A stretch of 64,000 nt of DNA from CAUTYU01 sp963545205. Its GTDB lineage: Bacteria > Desulfobacterota > Desulfovibrionia > Desulfovibrionales > Desulfomicrobiaceae. The first letter of the stretch is position 1. Each line of letters begins with the position of its first letter. Of this stretch, positions 1-9,320 are shown piece by piece. The notes beneath the pieces are model-generated. The model was not told where the DNA came from, did no database searches, and saw only the letters and a list, made by a program, of their open reading frames with translations. The translations under genes were made by a program, and so were the position numbers. The DNA is taken from the NCBI GenBank assembly GCA_963545205.1, contig CAUUHW010000001.1, forward strand, positions 62,001 to 126,000, in the 5' to 3' direction.

Positions 1-523
1 TTTCCTGAAGCTGGTCAAAATCCATTATGAAATTGGCCTGACTTGTCTCTAATAGCTGAGAGACCTCCTTTTTGTCCAGACCTGAGAGGCTGGCAAGCTG
101 ATCCGTTGTCGGGGATATTCCGGTTGAAACCTCCTGCTGGACAATCAGTTCTTCCAGTTGCTTTATTTTGCTGCGCATGCCACGGGAAAGCCAGTCCTGA
201 CGGCGTAATTCGTCCAGCATCATGCCTCTGATCCTGGAAACAGCGTAAGCTTCCAAGGGAACGCCAAAATGTTCCGCAAAGTGCTTGAACGCGTAAAAAA
301 GGCCCTGTAAGCCCGCGGCAACAAGATCTTCAAGTTCAATATGCGGGGGGAGACGGTTTTTCAGGCGTACTGCCATTTTTTGCACTGTCGGAGCAAAATG
401 GCGGACAAGCGTGTTTTTTTCCTGATGATTACATTCGCTGTATTTTTTTTCTCCTTTTTCCAGAGCTTGCCAGAGTTCACTCCCTGAACAGGAGTTTTTT
501 CCAGAAAAATTTGATATTACCAT
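1..523 (-). CDS. fliA: Flagellar sigma factor FliA (sigma-28), C-terminus cut by window edge
   Basis: Sigma-28-type factor that would direct RNA polymerase to late flagellar and chemotaxis promoters. The visible 174 residues contain sigma region 2 (about residues 40-112, with ELEDLVAAGLQGL and RIRGMMLDELRRQDW) and region 3 (about 113-155). Region 4 lies beyond the left edge. It is the last visible gene of the minus-strand run after flhF and flhG, the usual neighbours of fliA. The only ATG in frame is at 523, inside the flhG tail (47 bp overlap), and it has no strong ribosome binding site, so translational coupling to flhG is likely. The N-terminal 35 residues before the conserved domain are unusual and the start is uncertain. 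Confidence 0.85.
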   Translation of the reverse strand, partial: MVISNFSGKNSCSGSELWQALEKGEKKYSECNHQEKNTLVRHFAPTVQKMAVRLKNRLPPHIELEDLVAAGLQGLFYAFKHFAEHFGVPLEAYAVSRIRGMMLDELRRQDWLSRGMRSKIKQLEELIVQQEVSTGISPTTDQLASLSGLDKKEVSQLLETSQANFIMDFDQLQE

Positions 524-1292
524 CAAGATGATCCAGAACTTTCCAGTTCGTTATTTTTTTAGCCGCTTCCGCAAGAGCTGTCGCGGCAGGACTCTGCGGC
601 ATGTCAAGACAAAAAGGTACCTGTTTGATAACGGATTGCCGCACATTACGGTCATGAGGAATAAATCCGACAAAATCAAGGGATACTCCACTTAGAAAAT
701 GATCGCAAGCTGAGTACAGTTTGGTAAAAACAGCGGAGGCTTCTTTTGGGCTTGGGGTCATGTTGACCAGTACCTTGAAGTGGTTAATCCCGTATTGGGT
801 TGTCATGATTTTTATCAGGGCGTAGGCATCCGTGAGCGAAGTCGGCTCTGTTGTCAGCACGATAATACGCTCCTGGACCGCGAGGTTGAAATACATGACA
901 TTGTCATTGATTCCGGCTCCGGTATCAACAATGAGAAAGTCAATCTGATCTTCAAGCGTATCAAAAGATTCAAGCAGTTCAAGTTTTTGCCCGGTGCTGA
1001 GCATGATCATGTCACTGACACCGGAAGCCGCCGGTAAAATGGTAAAACCGTATTTCGTCTGAACCAGAATTTGTTTGAGATCAATCCCTTCATGAAAGAG
1101 GTGAAAGATATTAAATTCCGGAGTCAGACCGAGAATGACATCAACATTGGCAAGTCCCAAATCAGCGTCCAGGATCATGGTCTTTTTTCCCATTTGTTGC
1201 AGGCAACAGGCCAGATTGACGGAGATATTGGTTTTGCCGACACCGCCTTTGCCTGATGAAACTGAAAAAACCATTGGAGGAGAACTGTTCAT
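477..1292 (-). CDS. flhG: MinD/ParA-family ATPase FlhG (FleN/YlxH)
   Basis: ATPase that, with FlhF, sets the number and position of flagella in polar flagellates. The deviant Walker A (SGKGGVGKTNISVNLA, residues 13-28) and the ILDADLGLANVD and LIVDTGAGI motifs identify a MinD/FlhG ATPase. The length of 271 residues is normal for the family. It lies 22 bp downstream of flhF, the standard pairing, and its 3' end overlaps fliA. The last 40 or so residues are positively charged and aromatic, compatible with a membrane-binding tail as in MinD, but this is inference. Confidence 0.93.
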   Translation of the reverse strand: MNSSPPMVFSVSSGKGGVGKTNISVNLACCLQQMGKKTMILDADLGLANVDVILGLTPEFNIFHLFHEGIDLKQILVQTKYGFTILPAASGVSDMIMLSTGQKLELLESFDTLEDQIDFLIVDTGAGINDNVMYFNLAVQERIIVLTTEPTSLTDAYALIKIMTTQYGINHFKVLVNMTPSPKEASAVFTKLYSACDHFLSGVSLDFVGFIPHDRNVRQSVIKQVPFCLDMPQSPAATALAEAAKKITNWKVLDHLDGNIKFFWKKLLFRE

Positions 1293-1314
1293 CGTTTTTT
1301 TTTCCTTATTTAGT

Positions 1315-2373
1315 CTACGAAATTGCTGGTAACGTGGTTTCGTGTTTGAATATCAATCTCCAGAGCTGGGCCAGATCCGCTTTTATCAGGTTGTGTTTCA
1401 GGCCGGGGCCGTTTGTGAGTAAAGAAACAGGCAGGCCCGTGGCCTGGGACTGGTTGATAATTTCTCCATACGAGGAGGCTTCATCAATTTTTGTCCAGAT
1501 CAGGCTGGCGACAGAACTGTCTTGAAACCTGTGCATGAAATTTTGTGTCTGTCTGGAAGAATAGAGCGGATTCATCACCAGATGAACCTGAATATGGTCA
1601 TCCAGATTTTGTGCTTCCTGCAGCCAGGCAAGAAATTCCCGGCGTTCACTGTATCCCTGGGTGTCAATGATCACCCTGTCAAAATTCTGGCTTGTTCTCA
1701 TCAGCTCTCTCATGCTTTCGAAATCAAAGATTTCCTTATACTGGAAGCCGGACAGGTCAGCATAATGGCGCATGAAAAGGCGACCTTTGCCGTTGTCCGC
1801 GTTTGCCAGGCAGATCCTGATGTCCGGGTTTTCCTGTTTCAGTTCCAGAGCCATGCGCAGGGCTGTGGTTGTTTTTCCCGTGCCAAACGGACCGGCCAGA
1901 ACATGAAATTTTTCCGGCCAGACCTTTGCCGTCCAGGGCTTGACCCGCACAATGGATTTAAGCAGGGCCAGTGTTTTTTCGTGCGGACAGCTCCGCATAT
2001 GCTGCCAGATACCGGTAATGACCGAGGGAGTTACGCCTTCTTTTTCAAGGTATTCAAGGACAATCCTTTGACGGGGGGCCAACAGGCTCATATCCATTTG
2101 CGGGCGCATAACAGCAAAGAAATGTTCTTTCAGTTCCTGCCAGTCCTGGTGTATCTTTTGCCAGCTTTCAGGGGCGTGTTGTTTTTCTTCCTGTTTTCCC
2201 GGCTGCTTTGGGGCAGAAGGTTCAGCTTCAACAGCGGCCATGATTTCATAGTACCGTTTGCCGTCTTTTTTTATGGTCTTGTTGCTGAGGATAACAGCCT
2301 CGTCTCCCATTTCCTTGCGGATCTGCTCCATAACAGAGCTTGAGCTCATGCCGTGAAAGGTTTTAACTCGCAT
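1315..2373 (-). CDS. flhF: SRP-type GTPase FlhF
   Basis: GTPase of the signal recognition particle family that places the flagellum at the pole. The N-terminus (MRVKTFHGMSSSSVMEQIR) is the typical FlhF B domain. The NG domain follows, with the P-loop GPFGTGKTTTALRMA at about residues 163-177, DTQGY near 239 and the TKID motif near 293. The length of 352 residues is usual. Its ATG overlaps the end of flhA by 11 bp (flhA stops within the first codons of flhF), so the two are translationally coupled. flhG follows directly. Confidence 0.94.
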   Translation of the reverse strand: MRVKTFHGMSSSSVMEQIRKEMGDEAVILSNKTIKKDGKRYYEIMAAVEAEPSAPKQPGKQEEKQHAPESWQKIHQDWQELKEHFFAVMRPQMDMSLLAPRQRIVLEYLEKEGVTPSVITGIWQHMRSCPHEKTLALLKSIVRVKPWTAKVWPEKFHVLAGPFGTGKTTTALRMALELKQENPDIRICLANADNGKGRLFMRHYADLSGFQYKEIFDFESMRELMRTSQNFDRVIIDTQGYSERREFLAWLQEAQNLDDHIQVHLVMNPLYSSRQTQNFMHRFQDSSVASLIWTKIDEASSYGEIINQSQATGLPVSLLTNGPGLKHNLIKADLAQLWRLIFKHETTLPAIS

Positions 2374-4474
2374 TGAGGGTCACCATTCCTATTGAATTCA
2401 GATTGATGTCAGGAGGAATCTCCGCCTGCGAAATAACGGGCAGTGTCGGTATAAATCTGGCCAGAAGTTGGGCCAGATGCGGACGAATCGCGGGAGTTGT
2501 CAGCAAAACAGGCTGGCCTTCAGCCAGAATACTTTCTTCATAACTCCGGTTGATATTCTGGACAATGCGTTGGGCCGAACCCGGGTCCATTGTCAGATAT
2601 GTGCCATGTTCAGTGCTTTGCAGGCTTTCCTGAAAATGCTGTTCAATATCAGGAGACAGACTGAGCATGGCCAGGCTGTTATCTGTAGGTGCGATGTACG
2701 GTTTGACAATTGTGCGGGCCAGTTTCTGCCGGACAAATTCCGTGAGCTGGTCAGGGTCTTTCACGCTTGGGCCGTAGTCGGCCAGGGTTTCAATAATACT
2801 GAGCAGGTCGCGGATAGAGACGTTTTCCCGCACAAGATTTTGCAGCACCTTTTGCACCATGCCAAGTGACATGATGCCGGGCACAAGTTCTTCAACCGCC
2901 TTTGGCGCCCTTTGACCAAGATTGTCAAGCAGTTCCTGGGTTTCTTGTCTGCCAAGAAATTCCGCCAGATTCTTTTTCAGGACCTCTGTCAAATGAGTGG
3001 CAATTACGGTTGACGGGTCAACAACTGTATAGCCGGCCATCAGGGCCTCGTCCTTTTGTTTTTCAGGAATCCACAGGGCCGGCAGGTTAAATGCCGGTTC
3101 CAGCGTGTCAATGCCCTTTACCTTGTGCTTGATATTACCGGGGTCCATGGCCAGAAAATGGTCAACCATGATTTCAGCGCTTACCAGTCTGTTGCCTTTT
3201 ATACGCACAGCGTACTGCCCGGGTTTGAGTTCCAAATTGTCACGCAGATGGAGCGATGGAATAATAACTCCCATGTCAAGGGCGAACTGGCGGCGTATGG
3301 AGCGGATACGGGCCAGGAGATTGCCATCCTGTTCTTCGTCAACCAAGGGAATAAGGCCATAGCCGACTTCCAGCTCCAGCACGTCCAGAGGCATGATATT
3401 TTGTATCTCTTCCGGGCTGGCTCCGGCCTCCTGTCCCTGTTCGCCTTTTCTGCTCTGGTTCGCTCTTGCTTCTTCAGCCATGGCCCGTTGTTTGGCTGCG
3501 ACAATTGATGTCAGATAAAGCACTCCGGCCAGAAGCAGGAAGGCGAAAGTCGGCATACCGGGAACAATGGCAAAAAGCAGTAAAACGCCGGAAACAAGGC
3601 GCAGGGCGCGGGGGTGAAAGGTCAGCTGGCCGATAAATTCTTCACCCATCTTTGCTTCGGCAGCGGCGCGGCTGACAATGATACCGGCAGACGTGGAAAT
3701 AACCAGAGATGGAATCGTTGAAACCAGACCATCGCCAATGGTCAGGAGGGTGTAGGTTTTGGCGGCGCTCATCCAGTCCATACCCTGCATGAGTGTCCCT
3801 ATGAACAGGCCCCCCACAATATTGATGGCCGTAATCAGCATACCGGCCTTGACATCACCGGATACAAATTTTCCGGCGCCGTCCATGGCGCCGTAAAAAT
3901 CAGCCTCACGCCGGATCATTTCCCGCTGTTTTCTGGCCTCGTGTTCGTCAATGAGACCGGCATTCAGGTCAGCCTCAATGGCCATCTGTTTACCGGGCAT
4001 GGCGTCCAGGGTAAAACGGGCTGCGACTTCCGCGATGCGGGTTGTACCGGAGACAATAACCATTTTATTGAGCGCGAAAAGAATCAAAAAAATGACAACG
4101 CCAATGACAAAATTGCCGCCAACAACAAACTGGCCAAAGGCCTCAATCACTTTTCCCGCTGCTGTGGGGCCTTCATCTCCGTGTAAAAGAATAATTCTGG
4201 TTGAGGCCACGTTCAGGGCCAGGCGCATGAGCGTGGTGATAAGCAGAACTGACGGAAAAATAGAAAACTCAAGAGGCGAGGTCATGAACATGGAGGTAAT
4301 AAGAATGACCATGGCAAACGAGATGCTGAAAGCCAGCATAATATCAAGGACAACTGTTGGCAGCGGTACCAGCATGACAAAAAGGATAAGTACAACACCC
4401 CCGGCAAGCATGATATCACCCTGTTTGCTGAACCGGCTGTAATCGACATTGGTGATTGCGGACTTGAATGACAT
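2363..4474 (-). CDS. flhA: Flagellar export gate protein FlhA
   Basis: Large inner-membrane component of the flagellar type III export gate, which takes up proton motive force and docks chaperone-substrate complexes. The first 330 residues hold about eight hydrophobic segments and the conserved cytoplasmic loop (around TRIAEVAARFTLDAMPGKQM, followed by QREMIRREADFYGAMDGA). The C-terminal half is the soluble docking domain. The length of 703 residues matches the family. It sits between flhB (84 bp upstream) and flhF (overlapping), the standard order. The ATG at 4474 has a weak ribosome binding site. Confidence 0.96.
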   Translation of the reverse strand: MSFKSAITNVDYSRFSKQGDIMLAGGVVLILFVMLVPLPTVVLDIMLAFSISFAMVILITSMFMTSPLEFSIFPSVLLITTLMRLALNVASTRIILLHGDEGPTAAGKVIEAFGQFVVGGNFVIGVVIFLILFALNKMVIVSGTTRIAEVAARFTLDAMPGKQMAIEADLNAGLIDEHEARKQREMIRREADFYGAMDGAGKFVSGDVKAGMLITAINIVGGLFIGTLMQGMDWMSAAKTYTLLTIGDGLVSTIPSLVISTSAGIIVSRAAAEAKMGEEFIGQLTFHPRALRLVSGVLLLFAIVPGMPTFAFLLLAGVLYLTSIVAAKQRAMAEEARANQSRKGEQGQEAGASPEEIQNIMPLDVLELEVGYGLIPLVDEEQDGNLLARIRSIRRQFALDMGVIIPSLHLRDNLELKPGQYAVRIKGNRLVSAEIMVDHFLAMDPGNIKHKVKGIDTLEPAFNLPALWIPEKQKDEALMAGYTVVDPSTVIATHLTEVLKKNLAEFLGRQETQELLDNLGQRAPKAVEELVPGIMSLGMVQKVLQNLVRENVSIRDLLSIIETLADYGPSVKDPDQLTEFVRQKLARTIVKPYIAPTDNSLAMLSLSPDIEQHFQESLQSTEHGTYLTMDPGSAQRIVQNINRSYEESILAEGQPVLLTTPAIRPHLAQLLARFIPTLPVISQAEIPPDINLNSIGMVTLNAS

Positions 4475-4558
4475 ATTTTTGACACCATGTGTTGGAGTTG
4501 AGTTTTCATCTTTGCTTATTCTGGTCGTAACCAGAGTGCGTACAACCTGGCAGGAAGG

Positions 4559-5629
4559 CTATCTGGAAGCGGTTTTTTTCCGTATACGGTATACTTCCGC
4601 CAGGACTGTGGCCACTGCCTGGAACATTTCCTCAGGAATGACATCTCCTACCTCCACCACCTTATACAAGGCTCGTGCCAAAGGCTTGTTTTCCCTTATT
4701 GGGACATTGTTTTCTCTGGCGACTTTTTTAATTTTTTCAGCGACATGGCCAGCTCCTTTGGCCAGTACAATCGGGGCAGGGGCCTTGAGCGCGTCATATT
4801 TGAGTGCGATTGCCAGATGGGTGGGGTTGGTGATGACAACATCGGCCTGGGGAACCTGTTTCATCATTCTTTGCTGCATGGCGGCCATTCTTTTTTCACG
4901 CTGTTTCTGCTTGATGACCGGATCACCTTCAGCCTGTCTGTGTTCATCCTTTACTTCGTCCTTGGTCATTTTCAGGTTTTCTTCGTAATCCCAGCGGGTA
5001 TAGAGCAGGTCCGCGATGCCGATGACCAGCATGGGAATCAGGGCGTACAGTGTCATGTCAAAGGCCAGCCCGAGAATGTGGGCGGATATGGCGTTTGTGT
5101 TCATGAAAAACATGGTGTGAATCTGCGGCAGTTCCTTTTTCAGGATAAAGTATGAAGTCGTGCCAATCACAGTGGCCTGCAACATACTTTTGAGCAGACG
5201 AAGACCTGCCTGCGGACTGGCAATCATGCGTTGCAGCCCGGCGAAAATATTGAGCTTGAGTTTGAACTTGAATACCTTGGTCGTCCACAGGCTGCCGACT
5301 TGCAGACGCATATTACTGAACGCGACAAGGCTGATAAGCGCCATGATTGGCAGCAGGATAAGGCCCAGTTCCCTGGCGCAGAAAAACAGGGTGTGGACAA
5401 CAAAGGTGGGCGTCAGTTCGGTCATCAGCTCTGTTTGTATAAAGTAACGCAGCACCTCCTGAATATGGGTATTGATATGTTCGATTCCAAGGCGAAGGCC
5501 AATAAGCCCGGCCAGCAGGACAAGCGGTTTGGATAATTCCTGACTTTTGGGGACATTTCCTTCTTCCCTGGCCTTGTTTCGCCTCTTGGGTGTGGCCTGT
5601 TCGGTTCTGCTTGGATCTTTTTGTGCCAT
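4559..5629 (-). CDS. flhB: Flagellar export switch protein FlhB
   Basis: Membrane protein of the flagellar export gate whose cytoplasmic domain cleaves itself to switch substrate specificity from hook to filament. Four hydrophobic segments lie between about residues 30 and 215. The autocleavage motif NPTH is present (VITNPTHLAIALKYD, about residues 266-280). The length of 356 is typical. The N-terminus (EQATPKRRNKAREEGNVPKS) is the family hallmark. fliR ends 14 bp upstream. A six-base-pair hairpin (TTCTGGT, CGTA, ACCAGA, about 4519-4535) lies in the 84 bp gap before flhA and has no T-tract, so it is not a clear terminator. Confidence 0.96.
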   Translation of the reverse strand: MAQKDPSRTEQATPKRRNKAREEGNVPKSQELSKPLVLLAGLIGLRLGIEHINTHIQEVLRYFIQTELMTELTPTFVVHTLFFCARELGLILLPIMALISLVAFSNMRLQVGSLWTTKVFKFKLKLNIFAGLQRMIASPQAGLRLLKSMLQATVIGTTSYFILKKELPQIHTMFFMNTNAISAHILGLAFDMTLYALIPMLVIGIADLLYTRWDYEENLKMTKDEVKDEHRQAEGDPVIKQKQREKRMAAMQQRMMKQVPQADVVITNPTHLAIALKYDALKAPAPIVLAKGAGHVAEKIKKVARENNVPIRENKPLARALYKVVEVGDVIPEEMFQAVATVLAEVYRIRKKTASR

Positions 5630-5643
5630 TTTTATTTCACCAA

Positions 5644-6426
5644 TTACGGGGCCATAAGGTGAAATATCTGGTTAAATTCCAGACCTATTTTGGACGTGTA
5701 GCGCTCTATGGCAGCCGCGAGCAGGCTGAACAGTACGCCGATGAAGATGAATCCCAGCATGATTTTTAAGGGAAAACCAATAATCAGGACATTCATCTGC
5801 GGAGCGGCCTTGGAAACCAGAGCCAGAGCCAGGTCTGCCAGAAAAACAGCGGCCGTGACCGGAGCCGCGATCTTGATGGCCAAAATAAATATCTGTTCTG
5901 AAAGGCGGATCATATGGGAAGTGAGTTCGGGACTGATGAGAAGCTGGCCCGGCGGAACAAGATCAAAACTTGTACTCAGGGCTTTTAAGAGCATCAAATG
6001 CCCGTTAAAGGCCAAAAAAACAAGCAGGGCGGTCATGTATAAAAAATGGGAAAGTGCGGCTTCGCTTACGCCTGTTAACGGGTCAACCGCGTTGACCATG
6101 CTGAATCCAATCTGAAACGAAATAAGGGAGCCGCCTGTTTGAATGGCGGCAAAAATAAAATTGGTGATAAGGCTGAGCGATATTCCAAGGATCAGCTCTC
6201 CAAGTATCATCAGGGCCAGTCCAAAAGGGTGGGCGGGGAGGACCGGGTCTGGAAAGGAAAGAGATGGCCATAGGCCAAAAGACAGCACCAGGCACAGTGC
6301 CGCCTTTACCTGATTGGGCAGGGAAGCACCGCCAAAAAACGGCAGCAGGAAAAGTACGACACTGAGCCGGATAAAGGTCAGGAAAAAGCTGAAAATCGTC
6401 TGGTAATCAAAGTTGAAAAGATCCAT
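5644..6426 (-). CDS. fliR: Flagellar export gate protein FliR
   Basis: Inner-membrane core subunit of the flagellar type III export gate, which builds the export pore with FliP and FliQ. It is a 260-residue protein with six or so hydrophobic stretches and the conserved region around residues 100-125 (SFQIGFSMVNAVDP), which is diagnostic of FliR/SctT. Its first codons overlap the 3' end of the TtcA-like gene by 20 bp, and flhB follows after 14 bp. fliP and fliQ are not in this window. Confidence 0.94.
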   Translation of the reverse strand: MDLFNFDYQTIFSFFLTFIRLSVVLFLLPFFGGASLPNQVKAALCLVLSFGLWPSLSFPDPVLPAHPFGLALMILGELILGISLSLITNFIFAAIQTGGSLISFQIGFSMVNAVDPLTGVSEAALSHFLYMTALLVFLAFNGHLMLLKALSTSFDLVPPGQLLISPELTSHMIRLSEQIFILAIKIAAPVTAAVFLADLALALVSKAAPQMNVLIIGFPLKIMLGFIFIGVLFSLLAAAIERYTSKIGLEFNQIFHLMAP

Positions 6427-7165
6427 TGTCTCCCCGCGCGAGCTGCCAGCGTAACAATCCGTTTTTGATGTTTGTTCTTCGGGTGTTGTCTGTTTGTATC
6501 AGTTGTTTTATTTCTTCTGCAATTTTTGTGCGCTGTGTGTCTCCTGAAGAGGGGCAGGGATTGTTCCACACCGGCAGGTTCCATTGTCTGCAGGCCAGTG
6601 TTATTTCTTTTTTATCAAGCAGGAGCAGGGGACGCAGCATTGTCAACCTGCCGCCAAAATAGGATTCCCTGGCCGGAAGCGTCCAGACTTTGCCGGTTTG
6701 AATCAGATTCATAAAAAACGTTGTCACCAGATCGTCCGCGTGGTGACCAAGGGCCAGATGCGTGAGTTTATATTTTCTGCACAGTTCAAACAGGCGTTTG
6801 CGTCTGTGCCAGGCGCAGAAAAAACAGGGTGATTTCTTTTTGTTTTCTTCCGAGTGCGCCCGCAACCCTATGTCGCTGGCCTCAACATGGGCGGCAATGT
6901 CGTTTTGTTCAAGCCAGGCAAGCAGGGGCTGGTGGTTGTGAGGATCAAAACCCGGATTCAGGTGCAGGGCCATGATTTGAAAGGGAAAGGGAACAATCCT
7001 GCGCCGCAGGACAAGGGTTTGCAAAAGCACCCAACTGTCAGAACCGCCGGAAACAGCCACGCCGATTTTCGCGCCTGGCCCTACCATGTTCTGGCTCTGC
7101 ATCAGCTTGCCGGTCTTGCCCAGACAGATTTTCTGCCCGTACTTGAGCTTGCCGAGTTTGGACAT
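6407..7165 (-). CDS. TtcA-like PP-loop ATPase, probable tRNA thiolation enzyme
   Basis: N-type ATP pyrophosphatase related to TtcA, which thiolates tRNA cytidine 32. The PP-loop SGGSDSW (about residues 39-45) activates the substrate with ATP. A CFFC pair (SPCFFCAWHRRKR, about residues 115-127) matches the cysteine pair that binds the iron-sulfur cluster in TtcA. A further conserved GHHADD segment follows. The length of 252 residues is near the family norm. The exact tRNA target cannot be read from the sequence. It lies between xth and fliR and overlaps fliR, so it is probably co-transcribed with the flagellar genes although unrelated in function. Confidence 0.82.
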   Translation of the reverse strand: MSKLGKLKYGQKICLGKTGKLMQSQNMVGPGAKIGVAVSGGSDSWVLLQTLVLRRRIVPFPFQIMALHLNPGFDPHNHQPLLAWLEQNDIAAHVEASDIGLRAHSEENKKKSPCFFCAWHRRKRLFELCRKYKLTHLALGHHADDLVTTFFMNLIQTGKVWTLPARESYFGGRLTMLRPLLLLDKKEITLACRQWNLPVWNNPCPSSGDTQRTKIAEEIKQLIQTDNTRRTNIKNGLLRWQLARGDNGSFQL

Positions 7166-7185
7166 TTGTCAGTTCTTTGCGGCCG

Positions 7186-7947
7186 TCAGTCTATTTCCAG
7201 ACCAACAGGGCAGTGGTCTGAACCCGTGACGTCCTGTTCAATCCAGGCGTTTTTGATGCGTGGAACAAGCTCTTCACTGGCAAAAAAATAATCAATGCGC
7301 CAGCCCGCGTTTCGGGTCCGCGCGCCAAACCGGTAACTCCACCAGCTGTATTCGTCTCCCTGCGCGTTGAACAGCCGAAAGGTGTCCGCGTACCCGTTTT
7401 CCACAAGGCGGTCCAGCCAGGCTCGTTCAATGGGCAAAAAGCCGGATACGTCTTCGTTGGCCTTTGGATTTTTCAGGTCTATTTCCTTGTGCGCGGTGTT
7501 AAAATCTCCGCAGACAAGAATGGGTTTTTGTTTCCGCAAAGTCTGGGCGTATTCAAGAAAGGCATCGTAATAGCCCAGTTTGAACGCCAGCCGCTGGTCA
7601 TTCATCTTGCCGTTAGGGAAATAGATATTGAACAGGTAAAAGTCCGGGTATTCAAGCCGGATAAGCCGACCCTCTCCTGCAAACGCGCCATCAGGCAGCC
7701 CCGTGGAGATGCCAAGCGGGGGCGTGCGAAAAAAACAGGCCGTGCCGGAGTAGCCTTTTTTGGTTTTGGCCGGATTCCAAAATGAACTGTACGGTTCAAT
7801 GAGCCTGTCTTCTTCTTCGACCTGTTTTTCCCCGGCCTTTGTTTCCTGAATGCAGATAATGTCCGCGTCTGATTGTTTTGCCCAGTCCCAGAAGCCTTTT
7901 TTGATGGCGGCCCGAATGCCGTTTACATTCCAGGAGTATATTTTCAT
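7186..7947 (-). CDS. xth: Exodeoxyribonuclease III
   Basis: DNA repair nuclease: AP endonuclease and 3'-5' exonuclease of the EEP superfamily. The 253-residue protein starts MKIYSWNVNGIRAA, the classic N-terminus with the metal-binding Asn. The catalytic Glu is in CIQETKA, the GDFNTAH motif carries the active-site Asp and Asn, and GSDHCPV near the C-terminus carries the catalytic Asp-His. The frame is open further upstream, but homology begins at the ATG at 7947, which also gives a 4 bp ATGA-type overlap with the preceding phosphoesterase gene and so implies coupling. Confidence 0.95.
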   Translation of the reverse strand: MKIYSWNVNGIRAAIKKGFWDWAKQSDADIICIQETKAGEKQVEEEDRLIEPYSSFWNPAKTKKGYSGTACFFRTPPLGISTGLPDGAFAGEGRLIRLEYPDFYLFNIYFPNGKMNDQRLAFKLGYYDAFLEYAQTLRKQKPILVCGDFNTAHKEIDLKNPKANEDVSGFLPIERAWLDRLVENGYADTFRLFNAQGDEYSWWSYRFGARTRNAGWRIDYFFASEELVPRIKNAWIEQDVTGSDHCPVGLEID

Positions 7948-8609
7948 CGTGTTGTTTCCAGTCGGGCTGTAACACCCTGAGAAGAGATAAAAATCCGTAT
8001 AAATCCGCCGGAAGCAAAGTCGCCCGGATTGAGTACCAGGGTTTTGCCAATGGTGTCGGTTGCCGCTGATTCGTGAATATGGCCGGTAATGCAGATGGCA
8101 GGCTGGATTTTCTCTATCCATTGCCGCACGGCATGGCTGCCCACGGATGTGCCGCTGCTTAACCTGTCGGTTGCGGTTCCAAAGGGCGGGGTATGCGACA
8201 TGAGAATAACATGCTCAAAATCCTGTATTTTTTCTTCTGTGGCCAGCAACCAGCTTGCAAGCTGCTCTTCGCTGACCTCAGACGGTGTGCAAAACGGCGT
8301 TGGTGTGGAGCAGCCAAGCCCAACCAGTGCCACATGCGGACTGAGTGCTGTCAGGCGCGCGTGGACATTTATGCCCTGGGTTTCAAGGTAATTTTCAACT
8401 GCCTGGGTGTCCATGTTCCCAATCTGGGCCAAAACATTCGGGTTGTACCAGCGAATCTGGTCAAGAATCTTCTGGCTTTCATTTTGGCCGCCACAGTTGG
8501 TCAGGTCACCGGAAATCAAAATTCCAGCTGCCTGCCTGAGGCCGGGAATTTTTGCCAGTTGCGATGTGTTGTTATGAATATCGCCAAAGGCGATCCATGT
8601 TTGGTCCAT
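7944..8609 (-). CDS. Calcineurin-like metallophosphoesterase
   Basis: Predicted cytosolic two-metal phosphoesterase of the YfcE/MPP superfamily with unknown substrate. Motifs in order: GDIHN near residue 9, SGDLTNCG near residue 34, GNMD near residue 63, MSHTPP near residue 142, and GHIHES near residue 177, which together give the complete metal-ligand set. The length of 221 residues fits. It is the first gene of the minus-strand run and overlaps xth by 4 bp, so a shared promoter in the 110 bp gap 8610-8719, divergent from the folate gene, is likely. Confidence 0.85.
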   Translation of the reverse strand: MDQTWIAFGDIHNNTSQLAKIPGLRQAAGILISGDLTNCGGQNESQKILDQIRWYNPNVLAQIGNMDTQAVENYLETQGINVHARLTALSPHVALVGLGCSTPTPFCTPSEVSEEQLASWLLATEEKIQDFEHVILMSHTPPFGTATDRLSSGTSVGSHAVRQWIEKIQPAICITGHIHESAATDTIGKTLVLNPGDFASGGFIRIFISSQGVTARLETTR

Positions 8610-8719
8610 TTTTTCTGCTCCGGGCCGTGTTGCTGTCAGAGAAAAAATAATTTAACAGTTCATTTTTAATCAGACATGTTATCAGCCCTGCAAGCTGATT
8701 GTCAAACAACAGGAGCAAG

Positions 8720-9298
8720 GTGAAAGCTGATATTCGGGCCCGGCTTCTCGCTCGCCGAGGTGAACTTGACACGGGTGAGGCAAAAACAAAAAGTCTTGTG
8801 ATTTGTGCCGCGCTGGAGCGTTTGCTGGCTGCCCGGCAACCGGACACGGTGTTTTTGTATGCGCCGTTCAGGGGAGAAGTGGATGTTTTTCCTTTGGCCG
8901 CGGGACTTCTGGAGCGGGACGAGTGTGGGGTTTGTTTTCCGCGTTGCGTTGCCGGCAGTTTGGGGCGCATGGAATTTTGGCGGGTTCGCTCACTCCGGGA
9001 ACTCTCCCCTGGGGCGTATGGAATGTTGGAACCTGATCCAGGGCAGTGCGTTCGGGTTACAGCGCCGCCTGACGTGCTTGTGCTGCCTGGCGTTGGTTTT
9101 GACAGGCAAGGTTTTCGACTTGGATATGGCGGCGGCTATTATGACCGTTTTCTTGCGGACGTTCCTGATGTTTTTGGTGTCGGGGCAGCCTTTTCCTGTC
9201 AGGTTGTTGCAAGCTTGCCGCGTGACATTTGGGACCGGCCGGTGCAGTGTGTTGTAACAGAACAGGATGTGTTTTTTTCTGACCATGTTTCCATATAA
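8720..9298 (+). CDS. fau: 5-formyltetrahydrofolate cyclo-ligase
   Basis: ATP-dependent enzyme that converts 5-formyl-THF to 5,10-methenyl-THF in one-carbon metabolism. The glycine-rich signature GGGYYDRFL near residue 140 and PGVGFDRQGFRLG just before it are diagnostic. The frame is open upstream to a TTG at 8699, but the GTG at 8720 has an AGGAG at 8711-8715 with 4 bp spacing and gives a 192-residue protein beginning in the conserved basic helix (KADIRARLLARR), so it is preferred. It is followed 22 bp later by pyrR. The intergenic DNA upstream (8610-8719) presumably holds divergent promoters. Confidence 0.92.
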   Translation: MKADIRARLLARRGELDTGEAKTKSLVICAALERLLAARQPDTVFLYAPFRGEVDVFPLAAGLLERDECGVCFPRCVAGSLGRMEFWRVRSLRELSPGAYGMLEPDPGQCVRVTAPPDVLVLPGVGFDRQGFRLGYGGGYYDRFLADVPDVFGVGAAFSCQVVASLPRDIWDRPVQCVVTEQDVFFSDHVSI

Positions 9299-9320
9299 TT
9301 TATATGCAGGAGAAGATGGT

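Noticed and set aside
4519..4535. Hairpin between flhB and flhA as a terminator
   Set aside because: Short stem, no T-tract on the transcribed strand, and flhA must be expressed with flhB.
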